Assembly: GCF_000411975.1 (NCBI RefSeq)
Contig: NZ_ASXG01000129.1
Location: 1-64,000, forward strand
Length of the DNA: 64,000 nt
From: Amycolatopsis orientalis DSM 43388
GTDB taxonomy: Bacteria; Actinomycetota; Actinomycetes; Mycobacteriales; Pseudonocardiaceae
Direction: 5' to 3'
The translations under genes and the position numbers were made by a program. Positions 50,106 through 59,269 of the stretch are shown here, piece after piece (position 1 is the first letter of the stretch; every line of letters starts with the position of its first letter). The notes below the pieces were generated by a model that did no database searches, was not told the origin of the DNA, and worked only from the letters and a program-made list of their open reading frames with translations.

Positions 50106-50333
50106 GTGTCGCCTGCCGGGACCTCACCTCAACCATCGCTAGAGCTCAAAGTGCCGAACCGGGGCCAATTCGGCTTGCCGAAATGACCGGCACGTTCGCT
50201 TCGACCGTGCGTCGACCTGGCAGGGAGGGATAGCGTTGGGCATAGTGACCCGAGCTTGCCGGCAGGGTGGCGGCGGTGAGGAAGTGATCGTGATGCGCTC
50301 GGAGGAATCGTCGTTGCCCGCGCGGCGTCCGTG

Positions 50334-51257
50334 ATGCGGGCCCGAGCGTTCCTGCATCCGGCGCTGTTCTACCGGGGTGCCGCCGAGTTCTTGGCGGGCG
50401 TCGTCCCGTTCGTCCGGGACGGGCTGGCCGCGGACGAGCCAGCAGCGGTCGCCGCGCCGCCGGAGCACGTGGACCTGGTGCGGGCCGAGCTGGGTGCGGA
50501 CGCGGATCGGGCGCTGCTGGTCGACATGACCGAGGCAGGCCGCAACCCGGGGCGGATCATTCCGGGCGTGCTGCGCGCGTTCGCCGACGCGCATCCGGAC
50601 GAGCATGTGCGGATCGTCGGGGAGCCGGTCTGGGCGGGCCGGTCGTCGGCGGAGTATCCGGCGTGCGCTCAGCACGAGGCGTTGATCAACCTGGCTTTCC
50701 ATGGCCGGTGGGCGACCATCCTGTGTCCTTACGACGCCGAAGCGCTGGGCGCGACCGAGCTGGCGGATGCTCTCCGGACGCATCCCTGGCTGATCGAGGG
50801 CGCGGGGGAGTGGCGCGAGAGCGGCGATTACGCGCCCGACGCGGTGGTCGCCGACTACAACCGTGAGCTGCCGCCGCCGCTCGGCGCGCGGTCCTTTGCC
50901 GTCGCCGAACCCGATCTTGGCGACCTCCGTCTGGTGACGGCAGAGACGGCGCGGCGGCACGGCCTGCCCGAGGACCGGGTCGAGGACGCGGTGATGGCGG
51001 TGTCGGAGCTGGCGGTCAACAGCGTGGAGCACGGCAGCGGATCCGCGGTGGTGCGGCTGGGGTTCGCGGACGGCGAACTGGTGTGCCAGGTCCGGGACGA
51101 GGGGTGGCTGGCGGATCCGATGGCCGGCCGCCTCCCGGCTCCGCCGGACCAGGTCCGCGGCCGCGGATTGCTGCTGGTGAACCATCTCGCGGACCTGGTG
51201 CGGATGCACTCCGACCCGGCCGGGTCGACGGTCGAGGCCCGGTTCGCCGCCGGGTGA
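50334..51257 (+). CDS. MEDS-domain anti-sigma-type ATPase/sensor
   Basis: About 307 residues. Residues 1-165 form a MEDS domain (LHPALFYRGAAEFLAGVVPF, CAQHEALINLAFHGRWATIL with conserved Cys and His, and YDAEALGATELADALRTHPW). The rest is a HATPase fold of the RsbW type (DAVMAVSELAVNSVEHGSGS, VRDEGWLADPMAGRLPAP, GRGLLLVNHLADLVRMHSDP). Such proteins act as anti-sigma or serine kinase switches in stress signalling. The ATG 50334 overlaps the stop of a short upstream frame (TGATG). No STAS partner is next to it. Confidence 0.85.
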   Translation: MRARAFLHPALFYRGAAEFLAGVVPFVRDGLAADEPAAVAAPPEHVDLVRAELGADADRALLVDMTEAGRNPGRIIPGVLRAFADAHPDEHVRIVGEPVWAGRSSAEYPACAQHEALINLAFHGRWATILCPYDAEALGATELADALRTHPWLIEGAGEWRESGDYAPDAVVADYNRELPPPLGARSFAVAEPDLGDLRLVTAETARRHGLPEDRVEDAVMAVSELAVNSVEHGSGSAVVRLGFADGELVCQVRDEGWLADPMAGRLPAPPDQVRGRGLLLVNHLADLVRMHSDPAGSTVEARFAAG

Positions 51258-51706
51258 CCGAGGGTCGCGGGCGGCTGTGCGTGCCTGCCGGAGGACGGCA
51301 CCCGGACCGGACTGGTGAAGGCTGTGCGGGCGACCGCGGCGGCTGGCGACATCGGGAAAGCGGCCGGGGCGCTGCGCGACGGGGGCTCGCTGACCCTCCG
51401 ATCGAAACGGTCTTCGTCCTCGGCGTCGACGCCGAGTCCCGGCTGTCGTCTCCCGCGTCGTCCGGGCGAAGGGACGCCCGCTCTCGGATCCGGGTCAGTC
51501 ACGAGAAGAAACCCGGCCAGGGCCACCGGAATTGATTCTTGTGCTTTTCGGCTGCGGCGGGTTCACCGCTGAATACCGGGGGAGAAGAGGTCTGAAGCCC
51601 GGCATGGAACAGACCTGGGGCGGCCGTGAGCGGCGGGCAAGCCGGGTCCGTGGTCGCGGGCGGAGCCGGTCGGTTCTCCCGGACGGCGGGCGAGCGGTCC
51701 CCGCGC
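51258..51706. other. intergenic stretch, possibly decayed coding DNA
   Basis: No intact gene is supported. Two coding-like scraps occur on the plus strand in different frames: GLVKAVRATAAAGDIGKAAG and then PPIETVFVLGVDAESR. They may be parts of one broken gene that I cannot name. The right end lies behind the stop of the leftward hydrolase gene; no clear terminator was found. Confidence 0.35.
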
Positions 51707-53530
51707 TCAGCGACCGGTGGTCGGCAGGGTGAGGACCTGACCGGTGTCTCCGGTGCTCACCGTGACAGGCGCCGCGACCAGGCCCGCCCGGTAGTTGAGG
51801 TCGCCGCTGGCGAGCATGACGCGGATCGCGTGCCCGGCCGGGAACTGGTGCACGACGGCGGGCAGTGTGATGCGCGCGGACTTGGCCGGATCGGACAGCC
51901 GGACCGGGGCGATCAGGTTGTGCACGAGGCTTTCCGTGCCGTCCGGCGCCACGTCGTACAGCTTGGCGAACAGCACGAGCTGGCCGGCTGGACCGAGCGT
52001 GCTGCTGACCGCCGTGGTGGGCGCCTGCACCTTCACCTCGAGCTGCGGCTCGCCGACCACTTCGAGTGGCGCGGCCAGTGGGCGGCCGGTCCAGGAAGCG
52101 TAAGTCCCAGGGAGATTCTCGTCGGGCGGCAGGTTCGGCGAAAACGCGTCGATTCCGGACGAACTGGTCGGGAATCCGGCCGGGGGTGTGAGGAAGCTTT
52201 GTGCCCCGGCCCGGACACCGCTCGGATCGGTGACCAGGTCGCCGCTGCCGGAGAGGAAGAACTTCATGCCCGTGCCCACCGGGTAGGCGGGGGCGCTGCC
52301 GTAGGCCGGGGTGGCGATGCCGGTGTAGTCGATCCAGTCGCGGAAATAGGCGAATCCGGGGTATGCGTCCGGCTGGCCGCCGCGCAAGTACTGGTTGAAC
52401 CAGCTGGTCACGCGGGCGGCTTCGTACTGGGCGGCCGGGTCCGGGCCGGCGAGGTCCAGCTCGCCGGGCGCGGGGGTGGCACCGGAGTGACCCCAGGACT
52501 GCCAGATCATCTTCACCGGCGTGCCCTGGGCCCTGAGCGCTCGGTACGTGGCGGCCGCCTCGTTGAGGTTGAACAGCGTGTCGTTCTCGCCCTGCGCCAG
52601 CAGGACCGGAACGCGGATCCGGTTGACGTAGGCGGACACCGACGCATGCCGCGTCAGCGCGAGCGTGTCCGGTGTCGGATAGCCCAGCGTCCCGGACGCC
52701 GCGAGGTCCGCGCAGATGTCAGTGGTGAAGTTGGGGCAGCCGATCACCCTCGACGGGTCGCTGGTGAAGCCCGTCGCGCTGTCCAAGACCGCGCCCTCGG
52801 TGAAGAACAGCAGCGGCCAGGTCAGCTTGGTGACCCCGGGGGTGGCCGAGGTGACGCCAGTGCGGAGATCGGTGTTGTTCGGGGCCAGCGAGTAGGACAG
52901 GTCGTTCCAGGTGATCAGCGGGACGAGGGTGTCGATCCTCGGGTCGACCGAAGCGGCCGCGAACTGCACCTCGCCGCCGTAGGAACCGCCGATCATGCCG
53001 ACCCGGGGATCCGCGGCGTCAGTCCGGCCGGCGTGGTCCACCGGATCGCGCACCACGTAGTCGGCGCCCGCGACCGGCTGCGCGTGTGCCGCATCCGCGT
53101 AGGCGATCCCGTCGGCGCCGCCGAGGAAGCTCACCAGCTGGCTCGCGGCCTGCCCGTCCCAATCCGGGTCGTCCAGTGTGATCTTGCAGCCCGAACCGCC
53201 GAAGCCGAGGCCGGAATAGGACAATACCGCGTAATCGTGCGCGGCGAAGTATCGCGCGATTCCGGCCTGATCGTCCTTGGACCCGCCGAACCCGTTGGTG
53301 GTGAGGATGGACGGCACGCGGTGGCCCGGACCGGCGTCGGCTGGCGTGTACAGGTCGCCGACGATGTCGCAGCGCTGCACCCCGCCGGGCCCGACCAGCA
53401 CGTCGAAGTGCAGGGTGCGCACGGTGTACGCCCCGGCCCCGGCCCCGGCCGTAGCGTCAGCCACTCCCGAAGGTGCGGTCAACAGCACTGCTGCCGCGAT
53501 CAGGGCCACTCGGCGCGCACACGACGTCAT
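51707..53530 (-). CDS. secreted CocE/NonD-family hydrolase
   Basis: 607 residues. Signal peptide MTSCARRVALIAAAVLLTAP, then an alpha/beta hydrolase core and a C-terminal jelly-roll PepX_C domain (PLEVVGEPQLEVKVQAPTTA). The nucleophile Ser is in GMIGGSYGGEVQFAAA, the Asp probably in LLAQGENDTLFN and the His in SWGHSG, completing the catalytic triad. GGGAGG upstream of ATG 53530 supports the start over longer options at 53557 and 53605. Members are X-Pro dipeptidyl peptidases or acyl esterases acting outside the cell. Confidence 0.92.
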   Translation of the reverse strand: MTSCARRVALIAAAVLLTAPSGVADATAGAGAGAYTVRTLHFDVLVGPGGVQRCDIVGDLYTPADAGPGHRVPSILTTNGFGGSKDDQAGIARYFAAHDYAVLSYSGLGFGGSGCKITLDDPDWDGQAASQLVSFLGGADGIAYADAAHAQPVAGADYVVRDPVDHAGRTDAADPRVGMIGGSYGGEVQFAAASVDPRIDTLVPLITWNDLSYSLAPNNTDLRTGVTSATPGVTKLTWPLLFFTEGAVLDSATGFTSDPSRVIGCPNFTTDICADLAASGTLGYPTPDTLALTRHASVSAYVNRIRVPVLLAQGENDTLFNLNEAAATYRALRAQGTPVKMIWQSWGHSGATPAPGELDLAGPDPAAQYEAARVTSWFNQYLRGGQPDAYPGFAYFRDWIDYTGIATPAYGSAPAYPVGTGMKFFLSGSGDLVTDPSGVRAGAQSFLTPPAGFPTSSSGIDAFSPNLPPDENLPGTYASWTGRPLAAPLEVVGEPQLEVKVQAPTTAVSSTLGPAGQLVLFAKLYDVAPDGTESLVHNLIAPVRLSDPAKSARITLPAVVHQFPAGHAIRVMLASGDLNYRAGLVAAPVTVSTGDTGQVLTLPTTGR

Positions 53531-53665
53531 CAGAAGACCTCCCGAAATGCGGTCCATGCCCGCTGTTAGGCAACGAGCTTCGACAGATTCGGTGACGCAC
53601 GTCATAGTCGTCGCCGAGTTCCCTCTCCTTTGTCAGGCCGTCTGGCATCGAGGCTGGAGGAAACC

Positions 53666-55012
53666 ATGCGGAACTCCGAGAACCGGCTGTCCAAGACGAC
53701 GGTGTTCGCCGCGGCGGTCCTCCTGGCAGTGGCGGCACCGGCAGCGGCGAGCCGTCATCGGGCGGAGGCGGCCGGCTCCGCTTTCGCCACCGGTCAGTTG
53801 CAGGTGCAGAACGCGGGTGCGAGCGGGTGCGGCGCCAACGCGGCCGGCGAGCCGTCGATCCACGTGTCGAAGGCCGGTCTGGTGGGGCTCAGCTCCGAGA
53901 ACGGCCTCGGCGGCGGCAGCCAGTACTGGCAGGGCCCGAGCACCGCGGCCGCGTGCGGGCTGACCTACGCGGGCCAGCCCAACGCGATCGGCGGCATCGG
54001 CCTGTCGGGCGGGGACACCGACAGCGCTTTCGCACCGGAGAAATCCGCCGCCGGCACCTACCGGATCTACGTCGCGAGCCTGAACCTCGCCTCGGTCAAC
54101 GTCGCGGTGTCCGACGACAACGGCCGCACTTTCAGCCAAACCCCGGTCCAGGCCGGCTTGCCGCTCGACGACCGGGAATGGATCGCCGCCTACGGCGCCG
54201 ACACCTCGCTGCTGACCTACCACGACATCCTCACCAACAACATCGATGTACTTCGCTCCGACAACGGCGGCACTCTCTACACGCACGTCGCCCGCGTAAT
54301 CCCGGACACCGACTACAAAGCAATGAACAACGAACTCGGCAACCTGGCGATCGACCACCGCAATGCCTCTCCGGTGTCCGGCGGCTTCTGGGCCTACCAA
54401 TCGTTCGTCGCGCCCAGCTCATCCTCCGGCAGCGAGTTCAACGAAGCGTTCCTCGGCGTCTCCGCCGACGGCGGGCACACCTGGACCAGCAAACCGATCC
54501 CCTGCACGACGGCCTTCGGCGCAGCCGGGCTGGGCCACAACTTCCCCAACGTCTCGGTCGCACCGAACGGCACCCTGTCCTACGTCGTCTCCAACGACAC
54601 CGCCGTCTACGTCGCCACCTCGGCCGACCACGGCGACACCTGGAGCTGTTCCGGTCCGGTAAGCACTTCCAAGCGGGCTGTCTTTCCCTGGCACGTCGCC
54701 ACCAGCGCGGGCACCGACCTCGTCTACTACGGCACCCCCGACGGGCAGACCTGGTACGTCTACTTCGCGCAGAACACCGGCAGCGGCTGGTCGACCACCC
54801 AGGTTGTCCCCGTGCACAAGGGTGCCATCTGCGAGGGCGGCGTCAGCTGCACCGGAGGCCGTCAGCTGCTCGACGACTTCGGCGTCGACACCGACCAAAA
54901 CGGGTTCGCGCACATCGCCTACACCCAGGACAGCCCCGCCCTCGGCGGCTCGGGCAGCGCCACCGGCTACGCCGTGCAGACCGCAGGGACACCGGCGGGC
55001 TACCCGAACTGA
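53666..55012 (+). CDS. secreted BNR/sialidase-fold repeat protein
   Basis: 448 residues with a signal peptide (TTVFAAAVLLAVAAPAAASR). The rest looks like a beta-propeller with BNR/Asp-box motifs (VSDDNGRTFSQTP, GVSADGGHTWTSKP, TSADHGDTWSCSG). Pairs of cysteines suggest disulfides outside the cell. Whether it is a sialidase or merely a carbohydrate-binding propeller is not clear, as the catalytic arginine triad could not be placed. GGAGG before the ATG fixes the start. It is divergent from the CocE-like hydrolase gene. Confidence 0.75.
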   Translation: MRNSENRLSKTTVFAAAVLLAVAAPAAASRHRAEAAGSAFATGQLQVQNAGASGCGANAAGEPSIHVSKAGLVGLSSENGLGGGSQYWQGPSTAAACGLTYAGQPNAIGGIGLSGGDTDSAFAPEKSAAGTYRIYVASLNLASVNVAVSDDNGRTFSQTPVQAGLPLDDREWIAAYGADTSLLTYHDILTNNIDVLRSDNGGTLYTHVARVIPDTDYKAMNNELGNLAIDHRNASPVSGGFWAYQSFVAPSSSSGSEFNEAFLGVSADGGHTWTSKPIPCTTAFGAAGLGHNFPNVSVAPNGTLSYVVSNDTAVYVATSADHGDTWSCSGPVSTSKRAVFPWHVATSAGTDLVYYGTPDGQTWYVYFAQNTGSGWSTTQVVPVHKGAICEGGVSCTGGRQLLDDFGVDTDQNGFAHIAYTQDSPALGGSGSATGYAVQTAGTPAGYPN

Positions 55013-55163
55013 TCGATCGGGGCAGATCGCCGACGCGGACGTCGCAGTGCCGGATCGGTGCGGCGCGCCGCGGCAGCGCGAGGATGCGGGCGTCGAGCAG
55101 CGGCTTCGTCACGTAGGCGCCGGCACCGGCAATCCTCCGGCGGGGCCGGGCGAGGCGGTGCTC

Positions 55164-57581
55164 TTACCCGCCGCTGCCCGGACCCGGACCGTGGTGCCGC
55201 CGGCCGGGCGTGGTGGTCGGGCAACTGGGGCCGCACGCAGCGGTGGGTTGCGGGCTCGTCGGCTGGTCGGACGTGGTCGGCGCGGCGGTGGTGGAGGGCG
55301 TGGTTGCCGGGGCGGTCGTCGGCGTGTCCGGTGTGGTCTGGTTCGAGGTGGCCGGCGCCGGGTTGCCGGTCGTGGCCGGGGCGGCGGTGCCCGCGGGGGC
55401 GGGCGGGAAGTCGCGCGCGGGCTGCCCGGCGAGGTAGGCGTTCATGAAGTCCTGCCAGATGTAACCGGGTTCTTCGCGTCCGTAGACGTCGTAGCCGTGA
55501 TCGGAGCCGATGCCGTTGTGGTAGTTGCCGTAGATCGGTGCGGGCTGCTGGGTGTTGCCGAACCAGACGGCGGTGACGTTTTGCGGGGTGTAGCCGACCA
55601 TCCAGGCTTCCGAGTTGTGCCCGGTGTTGTTGAATTGGGCCGTTCCGGTTTTGGCCGCGTTCGGGCGGCCGCCTCGCAAGCCGTCGCCGGACGACGAGGC
55701 GACGTCGGTCATCGACGCGGTGACGGTGTGCGCGATCGCGGCGCTGGCGGCGGGGTCGGAGCCGAATGCCGGAACGGCCGCGGTGTCGAACCGGTACAGC
55801 TGGCTTCCGGTCCCGTCCGTCACTTTCGTGACGAAGTGCGCCGGGAGGTACTTCCCGTCGTTCGCGAAGGTGGCGTAGCCCTGGGCTTGGTCGATCGGCC
55901 GGACCGGGTACTGGCCGATCGAGATCCCGAGCTGGGTGCTGCCGGTTCCGTTGCCGGTGACCGGGTCGTCTTGCTGGAGCGAGTCGAAGGCGGACCCCAG
56001 CGAGGAAGTGATGCGTTTCGGGATTCCCGCGTCCCAGGCGGCTTGCCGCACGTTGTTGACTCCGGCCTGCGCGCCCATGCGGTAGAAGACGGTGTTGACG
56101 GACTTGGTCATGGCGTCCTTGACGGTGATCCGGCTGGCGCCCTCGCCGTCGGAGTTGTGCACCAATTGCCCGTCGATGGTCTGGTTGTCGCTGCCGTCGT
56201 AGACGGTGTTCAGCCCGATGCGGCCCGGGTCGGTGCGCAGGCCGGCGGCGAGGACATAGGGCTTGAACGAGGAACCGGGCTGTTGCGGGGTTCTGGCCAG
56301 ATCGTAGGAGGTCGAGCCGTCCCCTCCGTAGTACGCCACGATCCCGCCGGTGGACGGGTCGACCGAAACCAGTGCGGCGCCTTCGTGCGGATAGCCGCGG
56401 TCGGCTGAGGTGATCTTCGCGACCGCGTGTTCGGCGTCGGTCTGCGCGGGGGGCTGGATCGAGGTGTAGATCTTGGCTCTGGACCGGGACAACGCCTGTT
56501 CCGGGAGGCCCTTCTTGGCCAGCTCGTCGAACACCGCGGCGACGATGTACTGGCGGGTGGGGGAAAGGGCCGGGCCGGATCCCGCGCTCGTCTGGGCGAT
56601 CGGCGCCGGAAAGGCGGCCGAGTCGTATTCCGCCTGGCTGAGCCAGTGGTTGGCGAGCATCCGCCCCAGCACGTAGCGGTAGCGCTGTTGCTCGTAGGCG
56701 GGCTTGTCCGCGTAGGACGGCAGCTGGACCATCCCGGCCAGCAGCGCGGCCTGTTCGTTGGTGAGCTTGCTGACGTCTTCCCCGTAGAACGCTTTGGCCG
56801 CCGCCTTGATCCCGTACGCGCCGCGTCCGAAGTAGACGGTGTTCAGGTAGGCGGTCAGGATGTCCTGTTTGGAATAGGTGTTCGTCATCTTGTAGGACTC
56901 GACCATCTCGGCCATCTTGCGGGCGAGCGTCGGCTGGTCGTTGCCGGTGGCCTTCTTGACGTACTCCTGCCCGATGGTGGAGCCGCCGCCGGTGCCGCCG
57001 TTGAGCCGGTTCCAGACCGTGCGCACGATCGCGTTGAGGTCGAAGCCCGAGTTGGTCATGAAGGTCTCGTCCTCGGCGGCCATCTGCGCGTTCTTCATCG
57101 ACTGCGGGATCTGGTCCCAGGTGGCCAGCTGGCGATTGCCTGCGGTTCCGGTCTTGGTGTACATCACGGAGCCGTCCGCGTAGTACAGGGTGACCGGCTG
57201 GTTGAGCGCGGCGGCGAGCGCTGTCGGATCGGGCACCCGCACGAACTGGTACGCGACGACGAAGGCGATGACCGGGCCGAGCAGGCACACGCCGGCCAGG
57301 ACGTAGAGGCCGCGCCGGATGCGCCGCCAGAGCTTCTTCCGCGGCACTCGCGGCCGGGCGGGCCCGCTCGGCGGCGGCGGGTTGCGTGGGCCGGCCGGCC
57401 TGGGCCGGGCGGCCGGCAGCGGGGGCGGGGCGGGCAGCCGATGCGTGAGCAGTTCCGGCTCCGGCTGGTTGCGCGGATCCGCGGGCCGCCCCGGCCCGGC
57501 CGACCGCCGGGGCGGGATCGGCCCCGGGTGGCGGCCGCGGGGCCAGTGCGGCGGCTCGCCGGGCGGGTACGGGCGGTTCAC
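55164..57581 (-). CDS. class A penicillin-binding protein (transglycosylase/transpeptidase)
   Basis: About 805 residues from a GTG at 57581. A Pro/Arg-rich cytoplasmic tail (residues 1-80) is followed by one membrane helix (YVLAGVCLLGPVIAFVVAYQ). The GT51 glycosyltransferase domain contains AAEDETFMTNSGFDLNAIVR and GGSTIGQEYVKKATGNDQ. The transpeptidase has SSFK (about residue 436), SVN and KTG (AAKTGTAQ), and a Thr/Pro-rich tail ends the protein. It builds and cross-links peptidoglycan at the outer membrane face. The frame is open to 57713 (TTG), but that start lies beside the BlaI-type operator. Expected to be repressed by the nearby BlaI. Confidence 0.93.
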   Translation of the reverse strand: MNRPYPPGEPPHWPRGRHPGPIPPRRSAGPGRPADPRNQPEPELLTHRLPAPPPLPAARPRPAGPRNPPPPSGPARPRVPRKKLWRRIRRGLYVLAGVCLLGPVIAFVVAYQFVRVPDPTALAAALNQPVTLYYADGSVMYTKTGTAGNRQLATWDQIPQSMKNAQMAAEDETFMTNSGFDLNAIVRTVWNRLNGGTGGGSTIGQEYVKKATGNDQPTLARKMAEMVESYKMTNTYSKQDILTAYLNTVYFGRGAYGIKAAAKAFYGEDVSKLTNEQAALLAGMVQLPSYADKPAYEQQRYRYVLGRMLANHWLSQAEYDSAAFPAPIAQTSAGSGPALSPTRQYIVAAVFDELAKKGLPEQALSRSRAKIYTSIQPPAQTDAEHAVAKITSADRGYPHEGAALVSVDPSTGGIVAYYGGDGSTSYDLARTPQQPGSSFKPYVLAAGLRTDPGRIGLNTVYDGSDNQTIDGQLVHNSDGEGASRITVKDAMTKSVNTVFYRMGAQAGVNNVRQAAWDAGIPKRITSSLGSAFDSLQQDDPVTGNGTGSTQLGISIGQYPVRPIDQAQGYATFANDGKYLPAHFVTKVTDGTGSQLYRFDTAAVPAFGSDPAASAAIAHTVTASMTDVASSSGDGLRGGRPNAAKTGTAQFNNTGHNSEAWMVGYTPQNVTAVWFGNTQQPAPIYGNYHNGIGSDHGYDVYGREEPGYIWQDFMNAYLAGQPARDFPPAPAGTAAPATTGNPAPATSNQTTPDTPTTAPATTPSTTAAPTTSDQPTSPQPTAACGPSCPTTTPGRRHHGPGPGSGG

Positions 57582-57715
57582 GAGCGGTTCTCCGGCACCG
57601 CGGCGAAGGCGTCCCCTCGGGCTCGACGTGGTCGTGTTCCCGCTGCCGGGAACACGAGGAGGTGAGGGCCGGGCGCGGGGAGAGAGGGCATGGGCTCGAT
57701 TCCTGACGGTCAACG

Positions 57716-57735
57716 CTTCTACATTATTGTAGAAG
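57716..57735. promoter_or_regulatory. BlaI-type operator 1
   Basis: CTTCTACA - TTAT - TGTAGAAG, perfect over 8 bp, in the divergent gap between the PBP and phosphoesterase genes. It shares CTACA/TGTAG with two other sites at 60196 and 61597. TACA/TGTA half-sites are characteristic of BlaI/MecI operators. Confidence 0.8.
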
Positions 57736-57801
57736 TCGTGCTTGTGTGTTCCGCGTGACCGCGAGACGAATGCCAGGTCCGGAGTGCGGCGAGGAGGTCC
57801 G

Positions 57802-58698
57802 GTGTATCGCGGGAAACGGGTGAGCCGGGCGGCGGCGCTGGGCGGTGCGCTGCTTCTGCTGGCCGGGTGCGCCTCGTCCGGACCGACGCCGTACCCGCGG
57901 GCGCACCCGTCGGCAGCCGCCGCTGCTCCGGCAAGCCTTCCCCGGCCGGACCACGTCGTCGTGGCGATCTTCGAGAACGAGGGCGAGACCGAGGTCGACG
58001 GGGCGGCCGGCGCTCCCTATCTCTCCTCGCTCGCGGCAGCGGGGGCGAGCCTGTCCGATTCGCACGGCATCGCGCATCCCAGCCAGCCGAACTACGTGGC
58101 GTTGTTCTCCGGCTCTCCGCAGGGCGTCGCCGACGATTCCTGCCCGCGGGACCTCGGTGCGCGGCCCAACCTGGCGAGCCAGTTGACCGATGCCGGATTC
58201 CGGTTCGCCGCGTTCGCGGAAGGCATGCCGCGCGACGGATTCGCCGGGTGTTCCTCGGCTGACGGCGCCTACCGTCGCAAACACAACCCCTTGCCCGATT
58301 TCAGCAACGTGCCGCCCAGCGCGAACCGGACCTATCGGCATTTCCCCGCCGATTACTCGACGCTGCCCACGGTGTCGTTCGTGATCCCCGACATGTGCCA
58401 CGACATGCACGATTGCCCGGTTTCCGCGGGAGACGGCTGGGCGGCCGGGAATCTGTCCGGATACGCCCGGTGGGCGCAGGCGCACAACAGCCTCCTCATC
58501 GTGACCTTCGACGAGGACACCGGGACCCCCGCCAATCGGATCCCGACGATCCTGTCCGGGCCGATGGTGCGCACGACGCGCAGCGCCCAGCCGATCGACC
58601 ACTACAGCGTTCTTCGCACCGTCGAGGACATGTACGGCCTGGCACCGCTCGGAGAGGCCGCTTCCGCCCGGCCGATCACCGGCGTCTGGAAGCGGTGA
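57802..58698 (+). CDS. phosphoesterase-family lipoprotein (acid phosphatase/PLC-like)
   Basis: 298 residues from GTG 57802 with GAGGAGG upstream. Lipoprotein signal with lipobox LLAGC at about residues 20-24. The core is a phosphoesterase (AcpA/phospholipase C-type) domain: HVVVAIFENEGETEV, GIAHPSQPNYVALFSGSPQG with a conserved Asn region, LPTVSFVIPDMCHDMHDC, SLLIVTFDEDTG and RIPTILSGPMV. It acts on a phosphate ester at the cell surface. Divergent from the PBP gene across BlaI-type operator 1. Confidence 0.85.
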   Translation: MYRGKRVSRAAALGGALLLLAGCASSGPTPYPRAHPSAAAAAPASLPRPDHVVVAIFENEGETEVDGAAGAPYLSSLAAAGASLSDSHGIAHPSQPNYVALFSGSPQGVADDSCPRDLGARPNLASQLTDAGFRFAAFAEGMPRDGFAGCSSADGAYRRKHNPLPDFSNVPPSANRTYRHFPADYSTLPTVSFVIPDMCHDMHDCPVSAGDGWAAGNLSGYARWAQAHNSLLIVTFDEDTGTPANRIPTILSGPMVRTTRSAQPIDHYSVLRTVEDMYGLAPLGEAASARPITGVWKR

Positions 58699-58873
58699 GC
58701 CCCGGGCGTTTCCAGGACCGGGACGAATCCCGGGCGGTGCCCGGAGACGGTCCGCCGTCCGGCGACAGCAGCCGGGCGGCGGCGTCCGGCAGGTACCCTC
58801 GTGGTGCTCGCGGCCGGCGAGCCGAGCGGGCGCGCGGGCGGGGCCGTGCCGCGAGAACGGACTGAGGAGGACC

Positions 58874-59269
58874 ATGCCCGGCGGAGACGGATCGCGGGCA
58901 CGGCGCGCGGCGGGCGCGCTGGAGTCGGAAGTGATGGCCGCGCTGTGGGCTGCTCCGGCGCCGCTGTCCGGTGCGGCGGTGCACGAGGCGGTGGGGACGG
59001 ATCTCTCGTACAAGACGGTGCTGACCGTGCTGACCAGATTGCACGAGAAGGGCCTGGCCGAACGGGCGGCATCGGGGCGCGGGCACGTGTACTCGCCGCG
59101 GCGGGCGCATGCCGAGCTCACTGCCGAACGGATGAACGTGGCGTTGCGCGAGGCCCGGGACCGGGGGGCCGCGTTGCAGAAGTTCGTGACGACCCTCGGG
59201 CCCGAGGACGCGGCGGCGCTGCGCGAGATGCTCGACGAGGGCGATCGTCCCCAGGGCGGCCGGCGGTGA
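58874..59269 (+). CDS. blaI: BlaI/MecI-family repressor
   Basis: 131 residues. Winged helix: LESEVMAALWAAPAPLSGAA, SYKTVLTVLTRLHEKGLAER and RGHVYSPRRAHAELTAER, the BlaI signature. GAGGAGGACC precedes the ATG. It overlaps the M56 peptidase gene by four bases, the classical BlaI-BlaR pairing in which the peptidase senses the signal and the repressor is cleaved. Its likely sites are the three CTACA-TGTAG palindromes nearby; no copy was found directly before this gene itself. Confidence 0.93.
   Translation: MPGGDGSRARRAAGALESEVMAALWAAPAPLSGAAVHEAVGTDLSYKTVLTVLTRLHEKGLAERAASGRGHVYSPRRAHAELTAERMNVALREARDRGAALQKFVTTLGPEDAAALREMLDEGDRPQGGRR

Noticed and set aside
54843..55112. Minus-strand frame starting MTKPLLDARILALP
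   Set aside because: The beginning looks protein-like, but the frame soon becomes antisense to the BNR-repeat protein gene and has no ribosome binding site; at best a tiny remnant.
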